Shown: positions 22,016 through 34,565, counted from the first letter of the stretch. The stretch is 64,000 bases of DNA from Cricetomys ansorgei (GCA_026225945.1 JAMJFZ010000199.1:69666501-69730500), one strand, 5' to 3'. The notes: generated by a model from the sequence alone, not told the origin. Program-made: numbers and translations.

Positions 22016-22834
22016 GCAAGGGCTCCTCAGAGATGTAGCCCTTGGGGCTGCTGTAAGTCTGGGATACTTTGTTCCATATTCTGTATTGTTCCCTATGTGT
22101 GAGCATGAGTCTTAGGGTCAAACATAGGGGAAAATGAGAAGGCTCCATCTGGGAAAGGAACTCCCATCGATCATGTGTCTGTTCCTCTGTGGGAGATGGT
22201 CTTGGGCTAGCCTTCCCTGAAGTACCATCAATCCCTCTCTACAGACACAGAAGGTAAGGTGACTTTCCTCAAGCTTCCACCAGATCCCACCGGATCCTAA
22301 TGGATCCCAACAGATCCCACTGGCCCTGGCTGGAAATCCCCATGTCTGAGCCACAGTGCTCTGGCGGACACGTGTTAGGTAGAAAACAAACAAAAGCATG
22401 CACCTCTTCAGGTTCTTTGTCATATGTAGCTGAAAAGGGGGAGTGTCAGGATAACCCTCTGGTACGAGTGTCTGCTATGCAGGGTGTCTGGCAGAACTGT
22501 CTCCCCAGATTTATCCCTTGAAGTTCTTATTCCCCAATACCCCAGAGAGGGGATGGATTTGAAGATAAGGCTTTGCAAAAGGTGAAGGGTCAAATAAGGT
22601 CACTGGAGCAAGACCTAGTCCAGTCTGACTGTGTCCTCTGAAGAGGACTGTCTGTAAACAGGCACATGTTGGGACACAGGGAGGTGGCAGCCACCTACAG
22701 GCCATAGGGAGTAGCCTTGGGAGGGCCGTCCCACTAACACCTTGACCTATGACCTATAACCGTTCCTCCAGAATGGTAGGCAGGCAATGTGTTTCTGTTG
22801 TTTAACCTGTGATCCTGTGGCCCAAACTACATAT

Positions 22835-22835
<1 letters not shown>
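22016..22835. other. No gene; short degenerate GATCC-type repeat
   Basis: Unique-looking sequence with a small degenerate cluster of GATCC(C/T) words at about 22280-22322. No supported gene. Confidence 0.45.
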
Positions 22836-22901
<66 letters not shown>

Positions 22902-22902
22902 G
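22836..22902. repeat. (GA)n microsatellite
   Basis: About 30 GA units with one GGGA interruption near the right end. Purine on the plus strand. A frame across it is an Arg-Glu repeat, not a gene. Confidence 0.97.
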
Positions 22903-24384
22903 GCTCTGGGATGGGGAAGGAGCGATCTAGGGAGTTGGAGAAGGGCGTGGGAGGCAACCGCATTTTAATGAATGTGTGTTCTCATCTTCTGTGTTGTCTT
23001 TGGGATTTTTATCTTGGAAATGAAATTTAAAACACATGTGGGAGGTTTAATGAATTGGAAATATCTGCCTCATGGCTGTTCCAAGGGTGGGGGGAAACAA
23101 CTAAACTAAAATTAGAAGGGAAAGTGTTTGTACTACTTGGGAAACATTATAAAGCTAGATGCTAAACTCAGTTCCCCCAAAGCTGGCTGGGTTGGGAACA
23201 GGCCAGCCATTGTGACTCGGCACAGACAGCACTCAGGTCATGGCATCCCTGTCATGGAGCCCTAGTTAGGAGGCAGAAGGTGAAACTCACCAAGACTCAT
23301 GCTGGCAGCAGATGTGACAACTTTCATATTTGCATTTCCCTGCCCAAATGCCACATGGTACAAAGCAAACAAGAAGCTGGTGTAATATTTCATGGTGTGT
23401 TTAGACAAAGGGTTAATGAAAGACACAATCTTACAAAGGAAAACCTGCGAAGCACAGACACACAGGGCAGAAAGTCTCCAAGAGAAGTTGTACCAAGTGG
23501 TCAGCACATAAGTGAGAAATTGCTTACAGTCATTAATTATGGAACAGCAGCAAATGTGAGCGGGAACAGATTTGCTCCCAACAGCACCAAAGGTGGCTCA
23601 ATATGACATATGGAGGCCCATGTGACAGGTCACCTGTGACCAGGTGGAAGGAGGCAGGTAATGACTTACGGTGCCCTTTTGACAAGATTGTCCTGGAGAG
23701 ATGGCCAGGGCTGTGTGTAGAGATATGTATGCAGAGATGGCCATTTAAGGGGCATAAATACACTCCTCATTCATTCATCTGCCACCATGCCTCGTGCATA
23801 CCACGAACTAGGCAGGACGTGTGGTAAAGTGACAAATGGAAGTCAGGGTCATCTCTTGCAGAGTCTGGGAGACCCAGACATCTCTGAGTGAGTATAGAGA
23901 TCCACTGTCTAGGGAGCATGAGGGTGGGTTCCTTTGGAGTGGTGCACCCACGGCAGAGGGTGGGTGTATCTGAGTGACAGCAGGCTGGCCCTTGGGGAAG
24001 TAGGTAGAGGAAGGTTGAGGGATAGCCAGTGACACCATGAGACTCTCAACCCATCCGGGAACCATTCTTTCTCCTCTGGATCCCAGGATGCCCCTGCAGG
24101 AATGAAGCTGCCATCCTGTGCACGAGCTGGACGGGAAGGAGGTTGTTAGAGACAGGGGCAGATGGTGTGGACTTTTGTGGAAGCAGAGACCCGGAGGAGG
24201 CGACAGGACAAGCCACTGCAGTGAGAGGAGGTGGGGAGTATGGTGAGCAACTGTGGTTGGATCAGATGTCCTTAGCCTGACCTCCAGAATCAGAGAAGAT
24301 CAACCATGGCGGAATGTGCCTTTGATATTTGGGAGTAGAAAAAAGAGCAAGGAAGGGGGGAGAAGACAACACCTCCAAGGTCCC
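22903..24384. other. No recognised feature
   Basis: About 1.5 kb of unique sequence with no repeat I can name. Small frames on both strands lack domains. Confidence 0.4.
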
Positions 24385-24520
24385 AGTGTTTGTCTCTGTA
24401 ATTACAGACAATCTTCTCCTTCCATTGTTTGTTTCCCAAGTTCTGAATTGAACAAATATTGACCGTGTAATCTAAAGAAATGTATTATAAAGAAGATAAA
24501 AGTGGCTCATTCACTTCTGT
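24385..24520. promoter_or_regulatory. Candidate conserved noncoding element (weak)
   Basis: AT-rich cluster with TAATTACAG, ATTGTTTGTTTCCC (SOX/forkhead-like), 'gaacaaatattgaccg' and GATAAAAGTGG (GATA-like) in otherwise G-rich purine-leaning sequence. Inference from word content only. Confidence 0.18.
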
Positions 24521-24689
24521 CTTGCTGGATCCAATCAGCCAGCTGCCCAAGTCTCCTGTAGGTAGGCAGCTGTGTCCCAGATGTCTAGCAGTTTTGCAGA
24601 CCCTGCAGGGCTTCCCTCAAGGGCTTCTGGTCTGACTACACACCTGTGGTTCGTTCGGGAGACAGTATCAGGGAGTGCTGTGCCCCAGC

Positions 24690-24790
24690 CAAACGGTGTG
24701 CAAACACAACACATGTACACACACACACAGAGCTGTGCATCATCACACAGCCTTGCAATGCATACTCAACTCTTCGCACACACATTCAGC
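24690..24790. repeat. CA-rich imperfect tract
   Basis: Interrupted CA/ACAC sequence, including a short (CA)n run at 24719-24729. Low-complexity DNA with no further structure. Confidence 0.75.
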
Positions 24791-25319
24791 CTTGCATGTC
24801 CAGCCTCATGCAGAGCTAGGCAGCAGGACAGTTAGATCTGTGGAGAATGAACACCAGGAAAGCTCCACCCCTTCTGAACCACCCAGGCTTTGGAGTGGCT
24901 CAAAGCTACTGTCTCTCCCTCAGCAGTGGGGGCACATTGTACCTGTTTCCCCAGGCTGAGGCATTTGGGTGTCAAGGAGGTCTCAGGTGCCCTGGGACAT
25001 AACACACACTCACATTAGGGGCCTGTGGCTTCATAGTCGAGGTGGGTACAGAGGTGAGAGATACCTCAAACCCTTTCTTGCAGAGCACCTGGACTGTTGG
25101 AGTGCTCACCAGAGTTGTTAGGCCTGAGCACTGAGGGATGTGGGTGTTATCAGGAGAAAAAGTGAGAAGCTATCTCTTAAAGGATCACCCAGCACAGGGC
25201 AGGGGCAAGGCAAGCTAGGTTAGAGCTGTGGCATCTTCAGCCATTCTGGAGGTTGGCTGTGGCAAAGCGTGGCCTGTCTCCACCTCAAAGGATCTGGGTC
25301 TTAGACAGGAGATGGTAAG

Positions 25320-25430
25320 CCTCTGCCTACTTACACCCACTCACTGTGTGAGCTTAGGCAAGTTTCTTAACCTCTCTCTATTGGGCTTGTTGAGAAGTTG
25401 AGCAACACTTTGATGATCAAAATAGTCTTT
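25320..25430 (+). mobile_element. MIR SINE core remnant, plus strand
   Basis: 'cactgtgtgagcttaggcaa' and 'gtttcttaacctctctctat' match the MIR core ('tgtgaccttgggcaagttac', 'ttaacctctctg'). Confidence 0.7.
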
Positions 25431-27059
25431 GGGATACATAAGTGGCTACCTGGAGAGGCCCAAGGGGCTCCCATCAACCCCCAGTTGGCCCTCAGTAGCT
25501 TCCAGAGGAACGAAGGAGCCTCAGAGTATATCAGAGAGGCACAAGGGAACTCTTGAAAATGCTGGCAGGGAAGCAGAGGCACACAGGCCACACCCAGGGT
25601 TGAGTGTGAGAAGAGAAAGCCAAGGTGTACCCAAGGCCCCTGTGTGTAGGGTGAGAAAAGCCAGTCAAGGCTAGATGCCTAGGATCTGCTCTCTTCTTCT
25701 TAAGAGTGTGTGGGGCTGGGACAGAGGCCTGAAGCAGCACTGTCGCTGCTTCTGAATAATAAATTTCTTCCGAATAGACTTGGGTGGGACCACTTGCTAT
25801 ACTGAGAGGAGTTTCCACTCCAGTGTCAGAGTAGGCTTTTAAAAGATGATCAGGGGTGCATATCTGGCCAGATTCCATATTCTAGGAAGAAGAATAAGTA
25901 ATGTTGGTTGTCTCAGATGGAAGTTTCTGGAATGTTGCCATCTTATAGGGATTTAAGGCCATTGGTATGGTAGAAAAATGGGGCTAGAGGTGAGAGGGGA
26001 GTCAGAGAGCATACAAGGATCCCTGAGATTGGGGAGCTGTTACCCCATCAGAACCACAACCGGAGCAACACAGAAAGTAGGACTGGGGATGTGTCCCTTG
26101 GAGCTGACCTCTGTTCTGTCCTCTTGGTATAGATCACTGCATGGAAGGGCAGGCACAAGTGGCCTGGGTGGGGTCCCAGCAGGCACAGGGACATCCACAG
26201 CAGAGGGCGATGGCCAATGATGACAGAAATGAGGATGATGAGGGGTGCCTGGAATAGAAAAGGGGGAGGGTGAAGCCCATCCTGGTTGAGTACTGGGTAA
26301 TGGGGAGTTGAAAGTCAAACTGAGGTCAGAAGGCAGTGTTTGGAGACCTGGATGATTTCCATACTGTGTGCAAGTTCTGGGGCCTGGGTAGGAAGTTTTG
26401 TGGACAGACACAAGCAGGGGAGAGGATGGGTGTGGCTTAATGAGAAGTGTTCTGGAGGAAGGAGATAACTGAGGGTGGTCCCCAAGGCAGTGGGGAGCCC
26501 AGGAGCTCTGGGAGAAAATGAGGTGAGCGGTAAGCCAGTTGCTGGCCTGGAAGGGGAAGAGGTCACATAGATAGAAACACCATGTCAGGTCAGCCCACAG
26601 CAAAGGGGCCGAAAGCCTTGGTAAGAGTACAGCTATGTGTCCACACCCGGGTGGTGAGCGGCCTTTTGTTTGAAGACATCGCTGCACAGTGTGTGGGAAG
26701 AAGGATGGGTGGACAGTAACTTGGAGACAATGGCACTGTCAAAGACTGTGTCAGGAGGATGGAAAAGAGGGTCATCACTAAGGGACACATCCCCAGTAAG
26801 CCCCAAGGGCTCTCTGCAGGAGTTCAGAAGAGGATAAATCCACAGAGGAGGTAGGTTTGCTCAACAATAGGCTCAGGCAATATTTAACAGCAAAGAGACA
26901 ATAAAACATGTAATTAGCAGATGTGTGACACTGGCTGCCAGGATGACAATGGAAGGCGCCAAACCCAACTGAGATTAGCAGATCAGTGTCAGTTTGTAAG
27001 GGAGCTAGTTAGAGGCAGGTGGGGTCTGGAGGAGGGAACGGGGGCTGATGGGAGTGAGG

Positions 27060-27240
27060 CTCTGGGGTTGGAAAGAAGGGGTATGAATCCTGTGCTCTGC
27101 TCATGGCCACAGACAAGCGGCTCTGTATGCTTGTATTCTTATCATGCTGTGGGAGTACTGATGGCAGGGATTTCAGGGGTTGGCCGTGAAGACTCAGTGA
27201 AGTGGAGATGAGTGAGCACTCAGCAGAGTAGCTGGCCTAA
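27060..27240 (+). mobile_element. Probable MIR SINE remnant, plus strand
   Basis: A faint MIR order: 'atgaatcctgtgctctgctc', 'cagggatttcaggggttggc', 'gtgaagactcagtgaagtgg'. Strongly diverged, moderate confidence only. Confidence 0.4.
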
Positions 27241-27336
27241 GGGCTCAGTGGATGCTGCTGTCTTTAGTCCAGCTCATTGACATCCTTACCTCCATCTCTA
27301 TAACTTTCAAGGGCACCAAGGTGGACATTATCACTG

Positions 27337-27778
27337 TTACCATCACCATCACCAACAACCATCACCATCACCACCATCACCATCACCATCACCATCACCA
27401 TCACCAACACCATCACCATCACCATCACCATCACCAACACCATCACCAACACCATCACCAACACCATCACCATCACCATCACCAACACCAACACCACACC
27501 ATCACCATCACCATCACCATCACCATCACCAACAACACCATCACCATCACCATCACCATCACCAACACCAACACCAACACCATCACCATCACCATCACCA
27601 TCACCATCACCATCACCATCACCAACACCATCACCATCACCAACACCATCACCATCACCATCACCATCACCATCACCAACACCAACACCATCACCATCAC
27701 CATCACCATCACCATCACCATCACCATCACCATCACCAACACCATCACCATCACCACACCATCACCATCACCATCACC
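27337..27778. repeat. (CATCAC)n array with CAACAC variants
   Basis: About 440 bp of CAT/CAC triplets, mainly CATCAC hexamers with regularly spaced CAACAC variants. It is the reverse-complement motif of the array at 11681-12213. A plus-strand frame through it reads as long poly-His followed by Thr-Ile/Asn; this reflects the repeat and is not evidence for a protein. Confidence 0.97.
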
Positions 27779-28345
27779 CCTGTCAGTGCCATAACTACCA
27801 TCACCGTTCCTTCAACATCATCTGCAGCAGCTGTATCAGTACCCCTGCCAATGGCAAAAATTGTCCTCATCACGCTCAACCCCATCGGAATCACGGTCAC
27901 ATTGTCGATACCATGATTACTCCATTGCCACCATCATCGTCACTGCTAGCATCACGGTGACCAACACCATCATCGTCACTCTCAGGATGATCCCTATCTT
28001 CAGCTTCATCGCATCATCATCATCACAGCATTTTCACCGCTATTGGGACGATACCCATCATCAGCACCAACCTCGTCGTCACTATCTCCGTCATCAAGAA
28101 CACCAACACACCGCTCTCACTGTCCCGGACACTATTACTGTTGTCATGACTACTATTGATATCATATTGCCATCACCATCAATGGACCCTTGCTTTCCTC
28201 ATAACTGTCCTCAGGGTCACTATTATAATGTCATTAGCATCACCACACACTGTTAACTTCACCTCTATGCCGTCGTGATCATCCTGTTGATCAGTCTTTG
28301 CTGTCACCATCACTGTTATTACCAACACTGCTGTCCCCAGACAGG
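27779..28345. repeat. Degenerate ATC/ACC triplet tract
   Basis: Beyond the clean array, 'accatcatcgtcact', 'atcatcatcatcac' and similar words persist for about 550 bp with many substitutions. This looks like an older, decayed part of the same triplet expansion. Confidence 0.75.
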
Positions 28346-31300
28346 GAGTGAGGGGACTCTTGAGTCTTCTAGAAACATCTAGACATAAAGTCTCCCTGCA
28401 TTCAGATTGTCCAAAGAAGAAGCAAAAGAGGGGTCACATGACTTGTTCAACGCCACAGAGCAGTAGTGTGGCCTTAGTTGTGGACACCAAAGGTGGTCCC
28501 CAGCCACTGCACCTGTCATGGCCACTTACCACATGCTATTATTTGCGTTTCTCTCTCCCCTAAGCAAAGTCAAGAAGGAGACATAAGCCCCGCAGAGTAT
28601 ACTGTGTTCCCTGGGCAATTCCAGAGCTCAGCCCTCACTGAGTCCCAGGACTTTTGAGAAGAAGGGAGGGTGAGGTCACAGGGTAAGGTTACAGCAGGGT
28701 TGGGGGTAGAGGAATGAGAGCAGGGAGAGAGGATGTGGGGTCAAGGTAGGGCCACATCACCTTCTGACCCCACTAGCTAGGTGGCCTCAGGCAGGTTCCT
28801 GGTCTTTTGTGTTTCCAGATCCCCATGTTGCCCAGAGCCAATGTGGAACAGGACAGACTTCAGTATATTCGGGTAACCTCCTATGCACCCCTGCTTTTTT
28901 TACCCTAAGGAGTCAGAGAGAGACTGGAGTCTGCCCACCGCTCAGGGCAAATCGAGCTCTGATGACCCAATATCTTCCTGAAAAGCCACTAGGGCTGTGG
29001 GATAGGACAGCCTTGAAATGCACCCCACCCGTGCATCTGTGCCTGGCTCACCCATCAGGGTGCAATTGGATATTCATCTTTGTTCCTATCAGGCACTCAT
29101 GAGGGGCCATTATGTGTAGTAGGAGGAAGCTTTTCCAGTGATCACCAGAGAGAGGGGCTGGGAGCCCCGGGTGAGAATCAATTTGAGCCGGGAAGGGCTG
29201 GTCATCTATCTCCCTTTGCCGGTAATTTAGGCCTCTAAGCAGACAGAGCAGATAGCAGCCACTGCGGTAGTGACCTGCTTGCGCTGAAGCTGAGGAATGG
29301 CCATATCTCTGCGATGCTGTGGAGAGGGAGAGGAGGAAGATGAGCCTATCTGAAAGAGTCATGTTTCCACTCCAGATGGACTCCGAGGAGGAGGTGGCAG
29401 TCACAAGTCCCCACCGTGACCTTCTCAAGGTCACTTCCCTATGGTGACCCCGCCCCCTCCCCATGTGTCCCTTGGTTTATGGCATCAGTACTGTGCAGCG
29501 TTCATAAGGGCAGTGTGCATAGTCCTGGGGATGGATACTGCCCACACAGCCTATGCAAGCCAAACCACAGCTGCCCCCAAACCACCTGAGGTGTACCCCA
29601 GCCTAGACTGTTTTCTGTGAGCCCCCAACCTACACTCCCAGAAGTCAGACCCCAGAAAGGGGCCATTCTATAAGCCCAGCTGAAACTTGAAGGCACAGGA
29701 AAGGGTAAAGCCTGAGGAGCAGTTCAACTGCTAGGCAAGGTACCCTTACTAGGGTTCCCCAACTCCTCAGTAGAACCCCAGTCCCTCTGGGTCCCCATAC
29801 CACACTGGGTCATCTACCCCTACTGGGTCCCCTCACACTGGAAACCCCAGTAGTGTCGGCTCATCACATAATGTCTGATACAGCCATACCCGGGTAGGCA
29901 CTGGAGGAAGAGGTCAAGGGTCAGAGTGGCTCAGTGACTCACTAGGGTCACATGGGTTTCAAAATGAAGTACGGTCAGCCCACTAAGAGCTCTGGCCTAA
30001 TCCCAGCAATGAAAATAAGCAAATAGGTAGAAACCAAGAGGAAAGGCAGAAGGAGGAAGTGAAGCAAGAAACCCAGAAACCCCTATACTTCAGGACCAAT
30101 GAGGGGCTAGGCAAAGCCTACAAAGACTCCTGTGGGCAGGTACAAGCCCACCACCGGTCTGCATCGCACAAGACCAGCTGGATCAGACCAACTCCAGCGA
30201 ACCGTAGGCACCTGAGATACCATAGCACTTCGGGATAAAGGCGGTGGTTGGAGAGAGGCATGGGACCCAAAGTGCAATCTACCCAGAAAGCCATCTTCTG
30301 TCCTTGAAGTCCCAGATTGATTCTTGGGCCACAGACAGCAGCAAAACAGCAAACATGTATGTGCATGCATGCATGGGTGGGGATGAAGGACCTATATGAG
30401 ACATGCCCGAGGCTGCAGCAAGCTCAAGGGCTAAGATGACTTCAGCTGGTCTGGGTGGCTGGTGGTCACTGGAATGCGCACTGAATTTGCAGCTGTAGGT
30501 ACTGAGCAGTCGAGCCCAGGGCCCCTGAAAACCTGCAGACCTTGCCCAGGGATATAATGCCCTCCACCTACGCTAGCCTCCCATGAAGGCTAGCACAGAG
30601 CTCCAGCAGGGCAATGGTGTGAGTCCTGTCCGCTGCATTTTCCAGGCACCTCATACAATGATTTTCTGCCTCTGTAGCCAGGAGAGCAGAGAGACAAGCA
30701 CGAGTTATGAGGTCACAACATGGCCAACAGGAGGCACCCATCCTGGCCATTGCTCTCATTGGTGTTGGACTGGTGTTCCCTGTCCCTGCCTCAGGGACTG
30801 CAGACAGGAGGCCTAGGGGGAAATAGGGATGAACGAAGGAAGGGGAATCTTCTTGTTGGTTATGGGTATAGCCTCTGAATCTGTCCCAGAAGACCTCCTG
30901 AGAGCAGAGACACCAGTCTATGTTGTCGGACCCATGAGGTGTTGGCAAGGGAGACGTAGGAGAGCCGGCACTGAGGTGAGAGGCTTCTGAATATCCAGAT
31001 GTCTTGAGGTATTCCTGCTGTGAGCCATTGCCAGCTGACCCCCAGAGACCTCTACTAGGGGGACTTTTAGGGACCAATGACAGCAGTGCAGTCGGCTAAA
31101 CAGGAAGGTATTGGGAGGGCTGAAGGGGCCCGGCCTGGGTAGCAGCGGTGAGCGTGGGTGGATCTTGTCCTCAGCTGCCATCAACTTGATTAATCCAGTT
31201 GGAGCAGGAGCATCAGAGAGGTGCCCAGGCATTGTCTCTCTAGGACACAGTGGAGTAGGGCTCCAGGGTTCATCCCACTCCTTACCTCCTCAAAACGGTA

Positions 31301-31439
31301 GTGGTCATGGGTAGGTCTGGGGCAGGTACACCTCCAGAGTCATCCATACAAGGCCAGGTTTCCTCTCCCCCTCTCGTTGGAGAAGAAGTTTGTGTGTCTT
31401 ATGTACTGAGTCACACACCCTCTTCTTACCTTGACTCAA
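28346..31439. other. Mostly unresolved unique sequence with MIR scraps
   Basis: MIR-like pieces occur at about 28420-28470 (minus), 28755-28830 (plus, 'ctaggtggcctcaggcaggt') and 29920-29990 (minus). A minus-strand frame of 169 codons (30568-31077) and one of 104 codons (30918-31232) overlap each other and opposing frames. No domain is recognisable. Confidence 0.4.
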
Positions 31440-31928
31440 ACTTGTTACCAGGAACAGAACTTTATTTTTAACAGACATCCATAGGTACTCTCAAAAATAT
31501 CAGTCAGTTAAAGTGTCTTTCTCAGAGGGGGAAAAATCCAAGAAAAAAATCCCAGGTCTTGCAAAGAATACAAATAGCTTGTCTGGTGTTCATTAAGACT
31601 CCTGCACATGCCTTGCCACAGGCAGGAGCTCCAGGCCCTGGGCTGCTTGCTGAAGAGGAGCTTGAAGGACCTAAGGGTTCCTCTCCTTCCACTCCTTGAG
31701 CTCTACTGGAGACCTTGAGAGAGGCAGATTCTCCAAGGTCACATTACCTCCTCCATCCCAGGAAAAGGCATCACCAAGCAGACGGCCTTGGGGATTAGAG
31801 GACCTGGGCCACAGAGAACTAGGACCTGGAGGGACAGAAGATTCAGGAGACAGAGGACTCAAGGGAAAGAGAGTCTTATGGAACAGAAAACCCAGAGAAA
31901 CACTCCTGACTCAGGTGCCTTGGCATCC
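31440..31928 (-). other. Candidate terminal exon and 3' UTR, minus strand
   Basis: On the minus strand a long polypyrimidine tract ends in 'tatctttctccag' just before 31928, a strong-looking splice acceptor. An AATAAA signal lies at 31466-31461, followed about 45 nt downstream by a GT-rich stretch (GGGTGTGTG), as at real polyadenylation sites. There is no A tail, which argues against a retrocopy. Only short frames remain inside it. This is inference from signals; no product is recognised. Confidence 0.25.
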
Positions 31929-32392
31929 CTGGAGAAAGATACTAATGAGAAGCAAAAGGGACATGGCACTGCGAGTGGGACTGGGTAGGTAGTCCCCCTG
32001 CGGACCTTGGTGCACGGATTGCACATCAACGGGCAGTAGGCAGCTTGATACAAGTGGGGGGGGGTGCGTCTCTCCTGCCCTGGGGGCAGGGATTCCTAGT
32101 ACCCTCGACACTCGCTGGGTCCAGTGTGGCAGTGAGGATGCTCAGAGGCAGTGGCTCTCCAGAGGCCAGGTAGCCAGGACATGCAGGACCAAGTGGAAGC
32201 CGATGACAATGCCAAACTTCAAACCAAGGTGCAGGCATGAACTGGGCTTGGGGGATCCATGTACCTGTGAGGCTATGGGTAGGGGTAGAGGTCAGGTTGT
32301 GTAGGGACTCAGTTGGCCTTTCTTGTTCACAGAACAGAACACCTGGCATAGCAACTTAGAGGAAGAAATACGGTATCAGAACATTCGGTCCA

Positions 32393-32583
32393 TGGTTACC
32401 TGGACCCAGGCTCTTGGGCCTGGTGATGAGCAGCTGTTTCATGGAAGCAGAGATAGCAGAGCGGCTCATATCACAGAGGGCGGGAAGCACATGGGGCAGT
32501 GGCAGGAAGTAGCCCCCGGGAGATTCTGCCCCAGAGGATACGCTCTTACTTCCTCCATCCAGCTCATCTGGATCATCATCTAA
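32393..32583 (-). other. Candidate internal exon with GTAACC donor, minus strand
   Basis: An open minus-strand frame rich in Asp/Ser/Pro ends in CCAG followed by GTAACC (donor at 32399-32398). About 130 nt further, a pyrimidine-rich tract ending CTCACAG (acceptor at 32266-32265) could open a following exon in compatible phase. The upstream acceptor of this exon is weak, and the opposite strand is also open. A chance arrangement is quite possible. Confidence 0.2.
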
Positions 32584-32624
32584 CCTCTTTGAAAATACCC
32601 TTGCAGGTACTCCAGAGGTGTGTG

Positions 32625-32690
32625 TCACTCACTTCCTAGGAGTGTCAATCAAGTTGGTCACTCACTTCCTAGGAGTGTCGATCAAGTTGT
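32625..32690. repeat. Tandem duplication of a 33-bp unit
   Basis: Two adjacent units of TCACTCACTTCCTAGGAGTG followed by TCRATCAAGTTGK. They differ at only two positions, so this is a young local duplication compared with the other small repeats here. Confidence 0.93.
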
Positions 32691-34284
32691 ATTGACAGCC
32701 AAGATTAACCATCTCATGTTGGACCTGGTCAGTCAGACAGGGTCGTGAGCATGTGGGAAGGAGAGTCACGAGACGCAGGAGGATCCGTGCTTTTGCTTAT
32801 TTAATTCATGTTTTATTTCAGACAAGTTTTGGGTCCACAGACACTGGTGGGGACTTCCACAGACCCACCTGGCACCCCATTAGTCACATTGCAAAGACTC
32901 ATTGGCCGCAGTTAAAGTATCAGTGTTGATGCACTTACTGATGGAAGCTCGCACTCTGTCCAGGTCCCTCCATCTTTCCTGATATTTTTTTCTGTTCCAA
33001 GACCCATTGTAGGTGCCTCACCACATGTAGCCTCCCTATTCCCTCCTCCATATTGAGTGAGAACTCCCACATCCCAGAAGGTGACCAGCACCCCTCTGAG
33101 ACAGTCCTCTCCTACAGAAAGGACTGGCTTCCTTCTCCATTGCCTCTGAACTTCGCCCCCAAGAACCACAGGACTGGTATTTGTTCCTGGATTTTCCACT
33201 CTACGTTACAGCTGACCCCTAGTGACCCTGAGGTGAAATACTTCAAGTGCACAAAAAAGGAAAACAAGGCTCTCATTGGTCTCCACAGCCCACAACACCG
33301 CCTTGCTCGTGGCCTGTGCCCTTCACCCGCCCATGCTCCTTCTCCTGGCATCTGCAGATGTCATCAGAAGCCAGCCTTCCCTGCTCACAGTCCCATGCTC
33401 TCATCCTGCCAGCACACAGTCATAAACTGGGAGTCCGGCTGGCCGGAAGGCATCAACCTTCACCACAGTAGCATTCCGCCTGTGTTTGCCAGTCTGCTTC
33501 TGCTTCTGTTTTCCGCAGTTTGGAGATTTTCCTGCGCTGCAACCTTCATCCAGCCCCATCATGGTGTCTAACTGAGGAGCAAGCACCCCTCTGCTCAGTC
33601 CACACTGCCAAAGCTAGATTGTTTCCATCTCTCACATTCAGAGCCACCGGGCACCATTGGACACGCGTGTGAGTTTCTGCCCTGTTTCTCTAGATCTGGG
33701 ATTCTGGGCTGTGCTGGCTGCACATTCAACACGAGCACATGGCTTCTAGACAACTCAAAACTAGCCTTTGTCTTTGTCTGCGCATCATGGCTGCTACAGA
33801 GTGTGCCTTGAGTGCCTTCAACGTGCTCCCTGCACAGAGCGGCTTCCTCTCACGCCTGCAGCATTTCTGTTTGTTTGTGTGGAGTTGTTCCCAGTATCTT
33901 CCCCCTTAGCATTCTAGAATGCTTATTTCTGCTTTCTCACTTTCTTTCCTTCCTTCTGCTTGTCAGGGGTCAGTCCGTCTTGTCATCCGTCACCAAAAAA
34001 AGCTACAAACAAAACCCGAATTAAGACTGATGTTGCTGCGTTGTGCTCTAGTTTTGAATGACACTTCTATCCTTATTATTCTCTCTTTTTCCATTCCAAC
34101 AATTTATGTTGCTTTACGGTTGTTCTTTTTTTAGCTCCTTGAACTAAGAAATTAACCATTTTCATGATAACCAATTGCCTGCTAAACGCATCAGAAGCTA
34201 AGATTTGGCGACCAGCGTGGGGGTGGGGGGGCGTTTACTTTTATCCTTGGCTTCCCAATAGTTTTTAAATCTCCACTGTGTTTT
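32691..34284. other. Unresolved sequence
   Basis: No nameable repeat over most of this interval. A 172-codon plus-strand frame (33053-33571) and opposing frames have no recognisable domain. The right end becomes T-rich and may be decayed LINE-1. A T tract lies at 34281-34296. Confidence 0.4.
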
Positions 34285-34565
34285 TTTTTTTTTTTTAAAG
34301 AATCAAGATAGTTTCATCAAATTTTGGAAGTTTACAGCCGTTGTTTCTTCGAATATGTATTTCCATTTGATATTTTCGTGTGCGTCCCCAGGACCGGCCT
34401 CATCTTTCTCTACTCTCTTCCCCTCCTGTTCTCCAGATTGGATAATTTCTATTGATCTGTCCTCAAGTTCACTTACTCTTCTGCCAACCCCAATCTTCGA
34501 CAAGTTCTTTCAGTGAATTCTTCATTTCAACTATTGCGTCTTTCATCTGCAGACATCCTGTGTGT
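34285..34565 (-). mobile_element. Old LINE-1 (L1M/HAL1-like) fragment, minus strand
   Basis: 'gtttcatcaaattttggaag', 'ccgttgtttcttcgaatatg', 'ccagattggataatttctat' and 'tcaagttcacttactcttct' match the same inverted old LINE-1 region as the piece at 10445-11650. Dead. Confidence 0.75.

Larger units (their letters stand above)
24791..27336. other. Mostly unresolved unique sequence with MIR scraps
   Basis: Two MIR remnants lie inside (25320-25430 and 27060-27240). The longest non-repetitive frame of the window is here (minus strand 26040-26687, 215 codons). It opens at GTG rather than ATG, is Pro/Ser/Leu-rich as expected opposite a purine-rich strand, and has no recognisable domain. I do not call it a gene. 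Confidence 0.4.

Noticed and set aside
26040..26687. 215-codon minus-strand frame, the longest outside simple repeats
   Set aside because: Opens at GTG, shows no domain, and its Pro/Ser/Leu bias follows from the purine-rich plus strand. A second frame overlaps it.
27252..27794. 180-codon frame with long poly-His then Thr-Ile/Asn, superficially like a metal-binding protein
   Set aside because: It is the CATCAC microsatellite read in one frame. Other frames through the same repeat are equally open, as expected for a stop-free repeat.
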